Assembly (NCBI GenBank): GCA_000151295.1
Contig: GG745343.1
Span: forward strand, 1,033,553 to 1,097,552
Direction of reading: 5' to 3'
Length of the DNA: 64,000 nt
Origin: Allomyces macrogynus ATCC 38327
Lineage: Eukaryota > Blastocladiomycota > Blastocladiomycetes > Blastocladiales > Blastocladiaceae
The notes beneath the pieces are model-generated. The model was not told where the DNA came from. It ran no database searches and saw only the letters and a program-made list of their open reading frames with translations. Positions 1-10,327 of this stretch are shown here, piece by piece; position 1 is the first letter of the stretch, and every line of letters begins with the position of its first letter. Made by a program: the position numbers and the translations under genes.

Positions 1-11
1 CGTCGCTCGAC

Positions 12-944
12 ATGATACGGTCCGGCGCGAGCTCGGGCCGCCCGGGTTCCCGTTTTGCGGGCGGGTACGCGCTCCCAGCCGCTACAAGCACCCGAGGTGG
101 CCCGACAACGCCGTTCGGCGGGCGGGAACGCTGTGACACCGACCCCTTTCTTGGACTCAGTCCCGCCGCCGCTCCTCTATGGCGTAACACGCCTCCGTTG
201 TCGGCGCTTGGGTCCCCCGCGCTCGGCGCGGCAGCGGATGCCGCGCAAGCGGAACTGATCCAGAACACGATTGCCGCGCTGCAGAAGTTGTTGGATGCCG
301 GGATTCACCTTGAGCCGTATATCGACGGCCAGTGGATGCCGGGCGTCACCAAGTGGCGGTTCTACAAGGAGAATGCGGGCGATTTGATGGCACCCGCCGG
401 GATTCCGGGGCCGGGAGGGGCGCCGCACTTGCCGGTGCCCGGCACGGGGCCCGCGGGGGTCGGGATGGTGCCGAATATGGCGGCAGCGATGGCGGCAGCA
501 GCAGCGGCCGCGGCCGCGGCCGCGGTCCAGCCACCGCCGGGGATGGTGCCTGTGAATGGTATGGTCCCGGTGCCAGCCAACGGTGTCGTCCCGGTGCCCG
601 ACGCGAGCGATGCGCAGGTGCCGCAACCGGCTGCAGCTGTTGAGGCAACTCCCGTGGTGCCGATGCCGGATCTCGCACCGGCCGCGCCTATGGACGTGGA
701 TGCCGCGGTTCCTGCTGCGACCGTGCCGCCGCCTTCGGCGCCTGAGACTGTTGCCGAGCCCGCCGCCGAGCCCGTGACCACGTCGGCTCTCAAGCGGTTG
801 CTCGACGACTCGTCCGACGCGGCCGAGCTCGCGCCGGCGATCAAGCGCGCACGGAACGACGGCTCCGATGCCGTGAGTGCTCAGGAGGCCGCTGAGACGG
901 TGCAGGGGGATGCGCAGGCGACAGCAGACTTGTTCACGGCGTGA
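12..944 (+). CDS. Uncharacterised Ala/Pro-rich protein, probably nuclear; 5' end uncertain
   Basis: I do not recognise this protein. The open frame runs from an ATG at 12 to a TGA at 942-944. A 96-bp GT-AG intron at 65-160 (donor gtacgc, acceptor after a pyrimidine-rich ...ctttcttggactcag) keeps the phase, so the N-terminus may be shorter than the plain frame. The most protein-like part follows: a predicted helix (AELIQNTIAALQKLLDAGI) and an aromatic segment (YIDGQWMPGVTKWRFYKENAGD). The rest is low complexity: a run of about 12 alanines, VPVP-type repeats and a basic nuclear-localisation-like KRAR near the C-terminus. The gene starts 12 bp from the window edge, so upstream exons cannot be excluded. 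No catalytic motif is visible. Confidence 0.42.
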   Translation: MIRSGASSGRPGSRFAGGYALPAATSTRGGPTTPFGGRERCDTDPFLGLSPAAAPLWRNTPPLSALGSPALGAAADAAQAELIQNTIAALQKLLDAGIHLEPYIDGQWMPGVTKWRFYKENAGDLMAPAGIPGPGGAPHLPVPGTGPAGVGMVPNMAAAMAAAAAAAAAAAVQPPPGMVPVNGMVPVPANGVVPVPDASDAQVPQPAAAVEATPVVPMPDLAPAAPMDVDAAVPAATVPPPSAPETVAEPAAEPVTTSALKRLLDDSSDAAELAPAIKRARNDGSDAVSAQEAAETVQGDAQATADLFTA

Positions 945-1507
945 GACAGCGCCGAGAGGAAGGAGCGTTTATTGGTTTGGGGTTGGTTTCACTGCCGTTA
1001 TTGTTTCGCCGTCGTTGGACCTGCTCAGTTTTGACCGTTGTTCAGTCCACGCGTCCACATAATTTATCGTTATCTCTCCGTACCGTGGGCCGCGATGCCG
1101 AGCCGGTCGTCTTCGTCGTCGCCGTCGTTGTCGCCGTCGTTGTCGTTGTCGCCGTCGTTGTCGTTGTCGCCGTCGTTGTCGTTGTCGCCGTCGTCGTCAC
1201 CGCGCGCGAGCAAGACTGATCGCCGGCGCCGACGCGAGCTGACAGCGCGAGACGCGCGTGTGAGACCGTGAGAGACGCGTCGCGGATGTCTCAGCGTCCG
1301 GCCGGCCACGCCGGCGTTTCAGACGGCGCGCGATCGGCGCGTCCAACACCGGCACGCGCGCACAACCACGTCGCCGATCGCGGCACGGCGGCACGACAGC
1401 GAGCGCGCCGCCATCGCGGCTCCCTCTTTCTCTCGCCGAGGCTCGAGCATCGTCCGCCCTCGAATCGTACTGCCGCAGCCACACCCATCAACCCACCACG
1501 ATCCACA
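945..1507. other. Intergenic region with minisatellite
   Basis: I see no gene here. It holds the 3' flank of the first gene, an 18-bp-unit minisatellite (1106-1199) and the putative promoter and leader of thioredoxin. Short open frames on both strands here are products of the repeat. Confidence 0.5.
1106..1199. repeat. Minisatellite, 18-bp unit gtcgttgtcgttgtcgcc
   Basis: Tandem imperfect copies of an 18-bp unit built from gtc/gtt/gcc triplets. It lies between two genes and makes long simple-repeat frames on both strands (poly-Val/Ala and Asp/Asn/Gly runs) that are not credible genes. Confidence 0.85.
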
Positions 1508-1939
1508 ATGGCCTGCAGCAGCATCATCGAAGTCAAGACGGCGCAGTCGTTTGATGACACGATCAAGGGCGACAAGCTCGTCGTCGTCGACGTACGCCGC
1601 TCTGCCGCGCTCTGGCTCTCCCCCGCTCGGACTCGCACTGCGCATCCCCCCGGCGCTTCGTCTCATCCTTGCCGCCGCCGCTGCCGGCCGCCGACCTAGT
1701 TTTTCGCGACGTGGTGCGGCCCGTGCCGCATGATTGCGCCCAAGTTTGCCGACCTCGCCGACGAGTTTCCCGGCGCCGTGTTCTTGAAAGTCGACGTCGA
1801 CGAGGTGCCCGATGTCGCCTCAAAGTGCGGCATCTCGGCCATGCCCACGTTCCAACTCTATAAGCGCGGCGAAAAAGTGGCCGAAGTCGTCGGGGCGGAC
1901 GCCAAGGCGCTGCGCGAAGCGGTCAAGGCCAACGCCTAG
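1508..1939 (+). CDS. Thioredoxin
   Basis: Small dithiol-disulfide oxidoreductase that reduces protein disulfides and is itself reduced by thioredoxin reductase. Exon 1 (1508-1591) gives [17 protein letters not shown] up to VVVD; a 108-bp GT-AG intron (1592-1699) follows; exon 2 (1700-1939) begins FFATWCGPC. The spliced product is about 107 residues, the usual length for cytosolic thioredoxin. The active-site WCGPC is at residues 33-37, followed by a MIAPKF helix and the cis-Pro region ([15 protein letters not shown]). No targeting peptide is visible, so it is probably cytosolic. It lies 1.9 kb from sulfiredoxin, another part of the peroxide-repair network, but on the opposite strand and not adjacent. 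Confidence 0.95.
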
Positions 1940-2311
1940 TGAGCCGTGCCGGCGAGCGCCGTGTGCGAGTGCCGGCCGCGCGCGAGGACGTGATGAGCAG
2001 GGAACCGGCGCGTTGGCCAGATAGTTTTTGGGGATTGGTGCGGGAGGTTTACCGCGATGTGAAAGAGCTCGATTTTCTTTGATCTCCAGCACGGTGTCTC
2101 CAGCACGGTGTCTCCAGCGTGATTTGCGACCAGGAGAGGGACCGAGAGGGGGGCGATCAGGTCCGTTGTCGCCGTCAAACTACACCATCAACGTCACCAT
2201 TGTCGTCGACAACGTTGATCCAGCCACCATCACGCACCACCAAGCACCGCGACTCGCTGCAATTCCGCCCGCCGCGCACCGCATCCATCCTCCAACGACC
2301 AAAACCCAGCC
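1940..2311. other. Intergenic region
   Basis: About 370 bp without a supported gene. It contains a small direct duplication (cagcacggtgtctc, twice near 2090-2115) and presumably the promoter of the next gene. Confidence 0.4.
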
Positions 2312-3762
2312 ATGCCGCCACCGCCAGCACCCTCCAACTCCACGCCGACTCCCGCGTCCGTCCGTGGCTCGATGCGCGTGCATCCGCTCCCGCCCGGCCT
2401 CACGCACGCCGCCAACGGCGGTGGCGGTACCACGCCGATCCCGGACCCGTTCTCCGCGTCTGACCGGCCCGCATCCGCGGGCAGCACAGGCAGCGGCGCG
2501 CGCCTGACGCGCCCGGCACCGTCTGCCCCACTCCCTCCACCCCCACCTGCAGCAGGCCGGATCGCGCCAGGCCTCGGGTCGCTCGGCGCGTTCCATGTCC
2601 GCGCGGACGTGCCAGCGGGGTACTCGTCGGGCGGCGTGGCTGGCGGCGCTGCGGCAATCGGGACTGCAGCCGGGCAGCAGCAACCGGCGCGCCGAGCCGG
2701 GTCGGTCGTGTCGGTCCCCACTGCCGCATTCGCACCATCCGCGGCTGCGGCACGGCCGCACGCCGATGCATACTCCCCCACCGCGCCGATTCCCGTCGAC
2801 GCAGGCGACGCGACCGACGCTGCCGCGCACGCGCGGATCCTTGCCACGCTACTCGCGCAACAACCGCCCCCCGGCCTTGGGTCCGCGACCGCGTCCGCGA
2901 CCGCGCTCCTCGCGCCGCTACCGTCGGCACCCGACACGCGCGTGAACCTGACGGGCGCGCCGCCCGACCGTCGCGCAAGTTTCTTCTTCAACAATGTCTA
3001 TGTCCCGCTCGGCATTCGGAAACTGAATGCGATGATGGCGCCCGCCGGTGGTAGTGGGAACGGGGAGATGGGGAACGCGTCTGGCGGGTTGTCGCGCAGT
3101 TCGGCAAATAGTTCGGGCGCGGATTTGGTCGGTGGCGGTGGTGGTGCGGGGGAGGAGAAGGGGTTCCTGTCGTTCAAGTTGCCGCCGAATTTCGGGTCGC
3201 ATGTGCAATTGTTTGCGCAGTTGCCGAGTACCGACCAGGTGCGTTGCCGGTGTCTGGTGGAGAGAGGCGAGTGGGTGGCACTGACGCGTGGGGATGGGGA
3301 TGGGGTAGAAATCGTTGGTCGTGCGCAAAAAGGAGATTTACGCGCAGCTGTCGCTGATTTTCGGCATGTTGCTGATCGCGTTTGTCGTGACGGATTACGT
3401 GTCGCTGCTCGTCTACTTGCGTGTGTCGGTGTTGCGCCCGTGGCTCATGAGTATCCAGGTGCGCGACGTCGCGATCGCTCGCCAGAGAAGCCGATCTGAC
3501 CGACGAGGGGGTGGAGAGCGTGTAGATTCTGCACGTGGCCGCGTTCTACCTGTTCTTGCTCTCGTTCATCTACGCCAACGAGGCCGGCGACCTCGCGACG
3601 CTGAAAAAAGCGCTCGGCGCGTTTGGTACGCCCATTCCCCGCTCTCTCCACCCGATCTACTTCCACTCACCCTACTCTGTAGTCGTCAACCTCGGCGCGT
3701 TCCTTGGGCGCATGGTTTTTGACATTCAATTTGACGGGTACATGCCGTCGTCGACGACCTGA
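2312..3762 (+). CDS. Uncharacterised membrane protein with Pro/Ala-rich N-terminus
   Basis: I do not recognise the family. Three exons join in phase: 2312-3238, 3309-3458 and 3526-3762, with introns of 70 and 67 bp (gtgcgt and gtgcgc donors), giving 436 residues. The first 220 or so residues are Pro/Ala/Gly-rich and likely disordered. They are followed by an ordered segment (FFFNNVYVPLGIRKLNAMM) and a short FLSFKLPPNFGSHVQLFAQLP. The C-terminal third has two hydrophobic helices: one in exon 2 (LIFGMLLIAFVVTDYVSLLVYL) and one in exon 3 (HVAAFYLFLLSFIYA). The protein ends in MPSSTT. Topology suggests a two-pass membrane protein with a long cytosolic tail. Function is unknown. Confidence 0.7.
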
Positions 3763-3802
3763 ACTATGGGCACTTTCACATCAATAGACGCATCAATGGA
3801 TA

Positions 3803-4472
3803 TTATTCCAGCTTGAGTTTGAGCGATGCGCCGAGGTACCCGCGCACCGTGTCTTCCGTGACGGGAATAATCCGCGCGCGAATCGTGTCCCGCCCAAGCC
3901 GCGTGTGCGCAGCCCACCGGTGGCACCCACCCATGGCAAAGTAGTAGTTGAGCGATTCGCCCGTGACTGGGTGCGTCTTTTCGAGGTACATCACTTCGAT
4001 CGGGGTCATGTCGGTGCCGTCCTATGAATGGGAAGAAGGTGAGCGGTGCGACGTGCAGGCGGTGCGGGCGGAAAGCATGTGCCTCGAGCAAAGTGCAGAA
4101 CCGGTCGACCTTGGCCGGGTCGAGGACTGATGGGATGGGCCGCGCGATGACGGAGATGGGGATCTCGTAGACGTCGGTCGACGACGTGAACATGGACTTG
4201 CTCAGGTCATCGTCGGGGTCGGCTGCAAGCGCGTCGGCTGATGGTACAGATGCAATCGCAGCGGCGGGTGCTGGCGGCGCTGGTGCGTCGTGCGGGACGG
4301 TGGAGAATGTCGATGGTGCGTCGGCGGGCGCAGAACTGGTGGTGGACATGGGGGTGATGGTGCGACGAATCAGTACAGGCGTGGTATGGTGGACAGCAGA
4401 GCGCGTGGTCGTGGCGATGGTGCGGGGGGTGGAAAGTCGAGCGGCCGTCGAGAGGAGCCGGTGCAGGGGCAT
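3803..4472 (-). CDS. Sulfiredoxin, possibly mitochondrial
   Basis: Sulfiredoxin uses ATP to reduce cysteine sulfinic acid in over-oxidised 2-Cys peroxiredoxins. The C-terminal exon (3803-4009 and just upstream) carries the family signature GGCHRWAA with the catalytic Cys, then TRLGRDTIRARI and YLGASLKL at the end. The upstream exon gives the substrate-binding VYEIPISVIARPIPSVLDPAKV. The two are in different frames and need an intron. The join that best preserves family spacing is a 62-bp GC-AG intron starting GAG|gcacat and ending attcatag; a 31-bp GT-AG alternative is improbably short. The start at 4472 gives an Arg/Ser/Thr-rich leader without acidic residues, typical of a mitochondrial presequence. 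A later ATG at 4349 could give a cytosolic form. Confidence 0.9.
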
Positions 4473-5529
4473 TTGATGGTCGCTGGCAGATGGAGAGGAG
4501 AGCGGCCGTGCACGGAGCAGCAGCAACGAGCCGACGGCGACCAGCCTGACCAAGCGGCGCGGCGCCCTTCGTGAGCCAATCAGTCAGCCGAATGGAAGTG
4601 CGAGACATCACGTGGATGTCATTTCCCCTTCATCGATGGCTGGACAATCCAGTGCCAACCTCGCGCCAACCTGACGACAACCTGCGAACCTCGGCGCTTG
4701 CACCACATCATTCGGCCATCCAGCTCGCCATCCCGCCACGCCCATCTCAGCAGCGCATCCCCATCCCATCCCCATTTCCACCAAGGCCCCGCGTTTCCAG
4801 CACAAGCGTAACGAGCACATCATTTCCGAGACGAACTGCGCCAGCTTCCCGCAGCGGTTGCACCGTGAACCGAGCACGTTCTTGGCGCCGTTTCCGATCT
4901 GATGCGATGCGCTGCTCTCTTCAGCAAAATTGATCAGAAAACCGTCTTCCGAGACCACGCCACGACCGCAACAAATGCTGACGGGGCGTTGCTGTTGCAG
5001 CCGTCCCACTCACGGTGTGGTTTGGTGCGGTAAGCGTCACGTGGAATGGCGCCATCGGGTCGCGGACCTGCGGGAAAAGCCCAAGACTATGGCGTGCTAG
5101 CTTTCGGCCTGCTATGATTGGCAAGCGTGCGTGGCTTGCCACGATGAAGATGACAGACCGCTATTTTCCGTGTCAAGGCTGGGGGGAAAAATGAAGTGTT
5201 TCTCAGCCAAGCACCGGGTGCGAGACTTTCCCCCCTTTCGTGCTTTCGTGATCACGGCCGCGAGCCGCCGAGCGCACACCAAGGAAGCCTCGGTTCATTT
5301 TCCTCGACGTTTTGCTGCCAGCGCGCCAGTGCGTGCAACACTGTGGAAGGCCCGCACCCAATAAATACCGGCACGGCCCCGTGCCTTCGGCCAGCTCGTT
5401 CTCCTCCTCTACGGTTGCACGCACCCTTCAACGTCGTTGTCGTCGTCGTTCCCGGCCACTTGTGCACTTTTGCTGCTGCTGCTGCAAGGACCGCTCCCTC
5501 CCTACCCAATCCAACCCCACGTTTTCGTC
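4473..5529. other. Intergenic region upstream of SAM synthetase
   Basis: About 1.05 kb with no supported gene. Open frames on both strands lack recognisable motifs and show no exon-like codon use. It separates the divergent sulfiredoxin and SAM synthetase genes and should contain both promoters, including the TATA-like box at 5360-5367. Confidence 0.45.
5360..5367 (+). promoter_or_regulatory. Possible TATA-like element of SAM synthetase
   Basis: AATAAATA in an otherwise GC-rich stretch, about 165 bp upstream of the SAM synthetase ATG. It is followed by pyrimidine-rich leader sequence, as in highly expressed fungal genes. Only the sequence supports this. Confidence 0.3.
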
Positions 5530-7093
5530 ATGGCCGCCGACAAGATCTCCAACGATACCTTCCTGTTCACGTCCGAGTCGGTCGGTGAGGGCCACCCCGA
5601 CAAGATTTGCGACCAGGTCTCGGACGCGATCCTCGATGCCTGGTGCGTGTCCGCCGCTTGTTCCACGATAGCGACCCCGCACGCGGGCGGGTGCAAGAGA
5701 AGGGGGCCGCCTGCGCAATCGCCCTGGCCTCGCTCGGTCGGTCGCTGCCTGTGCAAAGAGAACGACGAGCTCTTGCTCCTTGGCGTTGCTGCTCGTCTGG
5801 ACGGGTGGCACGGCGAGCAGCAGTTGGCGCAGCTCGACAATCTCGTAGAAGCCCAGTTTGCCACGTTCGATTTTGCCAGTCGAGCCCGCGACCCCGAGTC
5901 TGTGCGGGACCAACCACTGCGCCCCCTCCTCCCTTCTTACGAACCCGCGCGCGCGGGTCGCCGATGCCCCGCACCCCCAACATGTACGACCAGCAAAGAC
6001 TGACGGCCCTGTTCTTCCGTTTCATTCTAGCCTCGAGCAGGACCCGCTGTCGAAGGTTGCATGCGAGACGGCGGCCAAGACGGGCATGATCATGGTGCTC
6101 GGTGAGATCACGACCAAGGCGACGCTCGACTACCAAAAGATCATTCGCAACACGATCAAGAAGATTGGCTACGACTCATCCGACAAGGGGTTCGACTACA
6201 AGACGTGCAATGTCCTCGTTGCGATTGAGCAGCAGTCGCCCGATATCGCGCAGGGTCTCGTGCAGGACGGGTTTGACGTGGAGAAGATTGGCGCTGGTGA
6301 CCAAGGCATCATGTTTGGCTACGCGACCGAGGAGACGCCCGAGCTGATGCCGCTGACCATCATGCTCGCGCACAAGCTCAACGAGAAGCTCGGCGAGTGC
6401 CGTCGCAACGGTACCATGTCCTACCTGCGGCCCGACACCAAGACGCAGGTCACGGTCGAGTACAAGCTCGACAATGGCCAGCCGATCCCGATTCGCGTCG
6501 ACGCCATTGTCATTTCGACGCAGCACTCCGAGGACGTGACCAACGAGAAGCTGCGCGCCGACCTGCGTGAGAAGGTCATCAACGCCGTGATCCCCGCCAA
6601 GTACCTCGACGCCAACACCAAGTACCACCTGCAGCCGTCGGGCCGGTTCGTGATTGGCGGGCCGCAGGGTGACGCTGGTGTCACGGGCCGCAAGATCATT
6701 GTCGACACGTACGGCGGCTGGGGCGCGCACGGTGGCGGTGCCTTCTCGGGCAAGGACTGGTCCAAGGTCGACCGCTCGGCTGCCTACGCTGCGCGGTGGA
6801 TTGCCAAGTCGGTTGTCGCTGCCGGTCTCGCTCGCCGCTGCCTCGTCCAGACGTCCTACGCGATTGGTGTCGCCGAGCCCGTCTCGCTGCACATTGAGAC
6901 CTACGGCACCGGCCGCAAGTCGGACGCTGAGATCCTCGCCATCATCAAGAAGAACTTTGACCTGCGCCCGGGCAAGATCGTCAAGGAGCTCAACCTCTTC
7001 AAGCCCATGTACTCCAAGACCGCGTGCTACGGCCACTTCGGGCGGTCCGAGTTCCCGTGGGAGCAGCCCAAGAAGCTCGACGTGAACCTGTAA
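5530..7093 (+). CDS. S-adenosylmethionine synthetase (methionine adenosyltransferase)
   Basis: Makes S-adenosylmethionine from methionine and ATP. Exon 1 (5530-5642) encodes [17 protein letters not shown] and [20 protein letters not shown], the N-terminal ATP/methionine-binding signature. A 388-bp GT-AG intron (5643-6030) is several times longer than other introns here. Exon 2 (6031-7093) resumes with [19 protein letters not shown]. The product is 391 residues, matching the family. Other hallmarks are [33 protein letters not shown], the Gly-rich [15 protein letters not shown] loop (PPi/ATP site) and the [13 protein letters not shown] helix. The frame can be read for a distance into both ends of the intron, but only the spliced form matches the family. 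Confidence 0.96.
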
Positions 7094-7473
7094 ATTATTT
7101 GATGCGTCGTTGCTTTCTGATTTTGGGTGGGCTGCGTTGATTGGGTCGTGTTTTCGTTTCGTTGCGCTTTCGGTTCAGTTGGCTGCCTTTTCGGGTTTAT
7201 CAGTAGAAATCGTTACCTAGCCCTGCTGGTGCCGTCTTGTCTTGTTCACATTGTTGGTGCGGTTGCAGTGGCAATCGAACCAAAAACTCAAGAAAGGACT
7301 TCCGCAAGCGCCGCAAGTGCGAGTGGGACCCAAAGAGCCATAAGGTCGCCTAACCACGACTGTCCCATTCCATCTTCACGCTGCGACGATTCTCGAGCCA
7401 TCCGTCATCGTCGCGCACATCTTCACTTGTTGCAATCTATTCTCATTCTTGACCGTAATCAAGTGCCATCAAG
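7094..7473. other. Intergenic region
   Basis: 380 bp between SAM synthetase and the CEP19-like gene, holding the T-rich 3' flank of the first and a promoter/leader for the second. No gene seen. Confidence 0.4.
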
Positions 7474-10265
7474 ATGCCCGACACGACCTCGCCGTGGGCG
7501 GTGCGGTCGGCCACCGCGAGCCCACCGCCGCCGCACCCGCACCAGCTCGTCGTCGCGCGCACCGTCTACTTCCACCCGACCGAACCCGTCCTCTTTGTCG
7601 ATTACGACGTGCTCGCTGCCCCGCCATCGCCCGGGACCGGCAAATCCAGTCCTGCCGCTCATGCGCCGCACCACCGCCGGCGACGTCGCCGCATCCCGAT
7701 CCGTGCATGGCGACGCGCCAAGGCCGCACGATCCATTGCCGAAGCCGCTGCACAGCTCATGGACCGGCACGGTGACGTGTTCCGCAGTATCGGTGAACCG
7801 GCCGTGCGCGATTTGCTGGCCCGGCTTGACCGGATCAATAAGACGGCAGCGATTGCACGCGCTTTGGGGGTCGCGACGGCGACAGCACAGGCGATGCCGT
7901 TATCTGCGTCGTCGTCGATGTCGCTGCGGGGTGGTGCGCTCGAGTTGCGCGGTGGACAGGGGGAGACGGTGGGGAGACGCGGCGAGTCGGGCAAGATGTC
8001 GCCGACGCTGCCCACCAAGCACGTCGCGTCACCGCCGGTCGTGACGCCACTGACGCCGCTGCCTGCGCGTGTGGCTCCTCTCTCCACCGTGCCTGCTGCG
8101 CTTTCGGCCGTGCCCGTGGCTGTTGTGCAGGATGGGGTTACGACTCCTGCCGTCAAGACCATGCGGCAGATTCAGCTCATTGGGAGCGATGTGGACCTCA
8201 ACAAGCTCGAGTACGTTGGCGCGCTCATTTTGATTCAGCGCCGTATTTCTCACCGTTTGCGTGACACCTAGCGAAGAGCAGGTCGCGCTGATCAAGGCCC
8301 AAATGAACGCCGAGTTTGAGCAGATTCGCATCAAGCCAGGCGACGCTGAGTTCGAGTACGACAAGCGCGTACGTCTTCCGGCTCTCCTACGCGCGCTGGG
8401 CTTGATCAATGCTGATCCATCGTTGTTTCTAGGTCGAATTCTCCAAGGACGCCGACGCCTCCAACGACTGGGACGACAGCATCGACCAGCTGCGCGCGTC
8501 CAAGCCCTCGTCGCCGGTCCACAGCACGTCGAACGGGCCCGACGAGAGCGTCGTCGACGAGGATATCGTCGAAGAGTGCCTGCCCGAGACCTCAGAGCTC
8601 GACAAGTCCCTGTCGTCGGCGTCTAAATCCAGCAGCTCGCGCCGCGCGTGGGGACATCTTGCCGCTGACGCAGCCGTGTCTGCTCCCGTCGCACCAGTAC
8701 CCGCGGAACCGCGCGTGCTGCAAGACAACCCGGCCGCGGTGGAGAAAAACGATGTCGCTGTACTCGTGTCGTCGGCAATGTCGCCGTTCGCGCCGGCACC
8801 GCAAGCAGCACAACTGACCGAGCCCGCCGAGTCGTGGACAAAGCCGCGCACGGAGCCCGCCGCCGCCGCGCCGATCCAGTCGCCGTCGCTGTCCAGTATC
8901 GACATTGACGACTTGCTCGATGATGGCGACAACGGCGACTTGAGCCTGGTGGGTTGCCCGAGCAGTGCGGTCAATGCGTATGCGCTTGACATGCCGGCGC
9001 CAGCGCCAGAGCCCGCCCCTGTTGCTCCAGCGACGCTTTCGCCCGATCCCTCGCCCTCAACCGCACCCGCACCAGTTGCTCAACCTGCTCCAACTGTTCC
9101 CGCATCCGTGTCCGCGCTCGTGCCTGCACCTGCATTGGGTCTTTCCGTGCTCGGTCTGCCGCCTCTCGCACCGGTCGCGTCGCGCGCTGGCGGTTCGCTC
9201 CGGCCGGTGAAGCTACCCGGGCTCGACCAGCTTGCTGCACCCGTGCGGGTCGATACGATTGGCGAAGACCATGACCATCTGGATGCCGACAAGGCTACAC
9301 CCTTGGCCGCAACGGCGATGACCTCGCAAACGCAGCTCGCCGCTCCCGTGACGCCACCGACCGCAGCAAATGAAGCTCCCATCACCGCAAGTGCGACCAC
9401 GGCCGCTGCTTCACAGGCGACCCTCGAACCGGCCGCATCCGTGGTTTCGACGACGGCACCCCGCACCGCCGCGATTGCTGACGAGAGCGGCCTTGACAAC
9501 AGCATTGTGTCCGAGATCATCGACGAGGATTTGAGCGCGCCGGGCTCGCCGGACGCATCCATGGCCAAGCTCTCGCACCGGTCGGCCTCGCCCGACTCGC
9601 CGATGGCCAAGTCGAACAAGTCAGCACTCTCCCCTGACGCGTCTATTGCCAAGCTGGCCGCGTCGCCCGACGTGTCCATGGACAAGTCGGATCTATCTGC
9701 GATCTCGCCCGATGCGTCGTCCATGGCCAAATCGGACATGTCGGCGATTTCGCCCGACGTGTCGATGATCAAGCCGAGCCAGCCGCAGGCCGCCCACTCG
9801 CCGCCGCGGTCCACGTCGCCGGCGCCGTCGGACATGTACTCGGACGACTTTGGCGCGGGCGAGACGGCGTCCGAGGCCGACACGACGCGCACGAGCTCGC
9901 ACGCGACCGACGATGCGAGTGACGCGTCGTTTAGTGCCGGGCATACGGCGTCTACGCGGTCGGACGTCGCCGAATCAGACGATGACGAGGGTGAGGGCGA
10001 GAAGCGCGACGTATTGCCGACGGCGCCAGTGACTGCTGCTGCGCGGTCTCTGCCGCCACTTTCGGCTGCCCCCGCGCCGGCCGCATCACCGGTGATTGCG
10101 TCCACGCTGACCGCGCTCACGCCCGCCACGACCTCGCTGACCCAAGTCCCCGCGGTCCCGCTGACGCCGCGCGTGCTCGCGGGCGTCAGTCTGAGCGACG
10201 ACGAGGACGAGGACATTCCGTTGGAGATTGAGGGGTACGAGTCGGATGCAGCGAGCGACTTTTGA
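7474..10265 (+). CDS. CEP19-like centrosomal/ciliary protein with long low-complexity tail
   Basis: Three exons join in phase: 7474-8210, 8272-8368 and 8433-10265 (introns 61 and 64 bp), giving 888 residues. The N-terminal third resembles CEP19, a basal-body protein that in vertebrates recruits RABL2 and IFT complexes: a strand-rich start (VVARTVYFHPTEPVLFVDYD), a helical region (LMDRHGDVFRSIGEPAVRDLLARL), then DLNKLDEEQVALIKAQMN followed by FEYDKRVEFSKD and a NDWDDS motif. The last part matches the CEP19 C-terminal pattern (DLNKLD...Y-[DI]-x-VEF...WD). CEP19 itself is only about 165 residues; here more than 550 residues of Ala/Pro/Ser/Asp-rich sequence follow. These include imperfect repeats of SPDxSMAKS type (about residues 640-740) and acidic clusters near the end. 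The assignment rests on remembered family patterns. Confidence 0.68.
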
Positions 10266-10327
10266 CGACTATGGCATCGCACTGTTTCTATTCCAATGGC
10301 AAAAATACGATCCGTTCATTTGTCTCG

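Noticed and set aside
1106..1199. CRISPR-like or coding interpretation of the repeat
   Set aside because: A contiguous 18-bp minisatellite without spacers, in a eukaryotic context.
9080..10282. 400-codon minus-strand frame
   Set aside because: Antisense of the CEP19-like tail; Ser/Ala/Gly-rich shadow without motifs.
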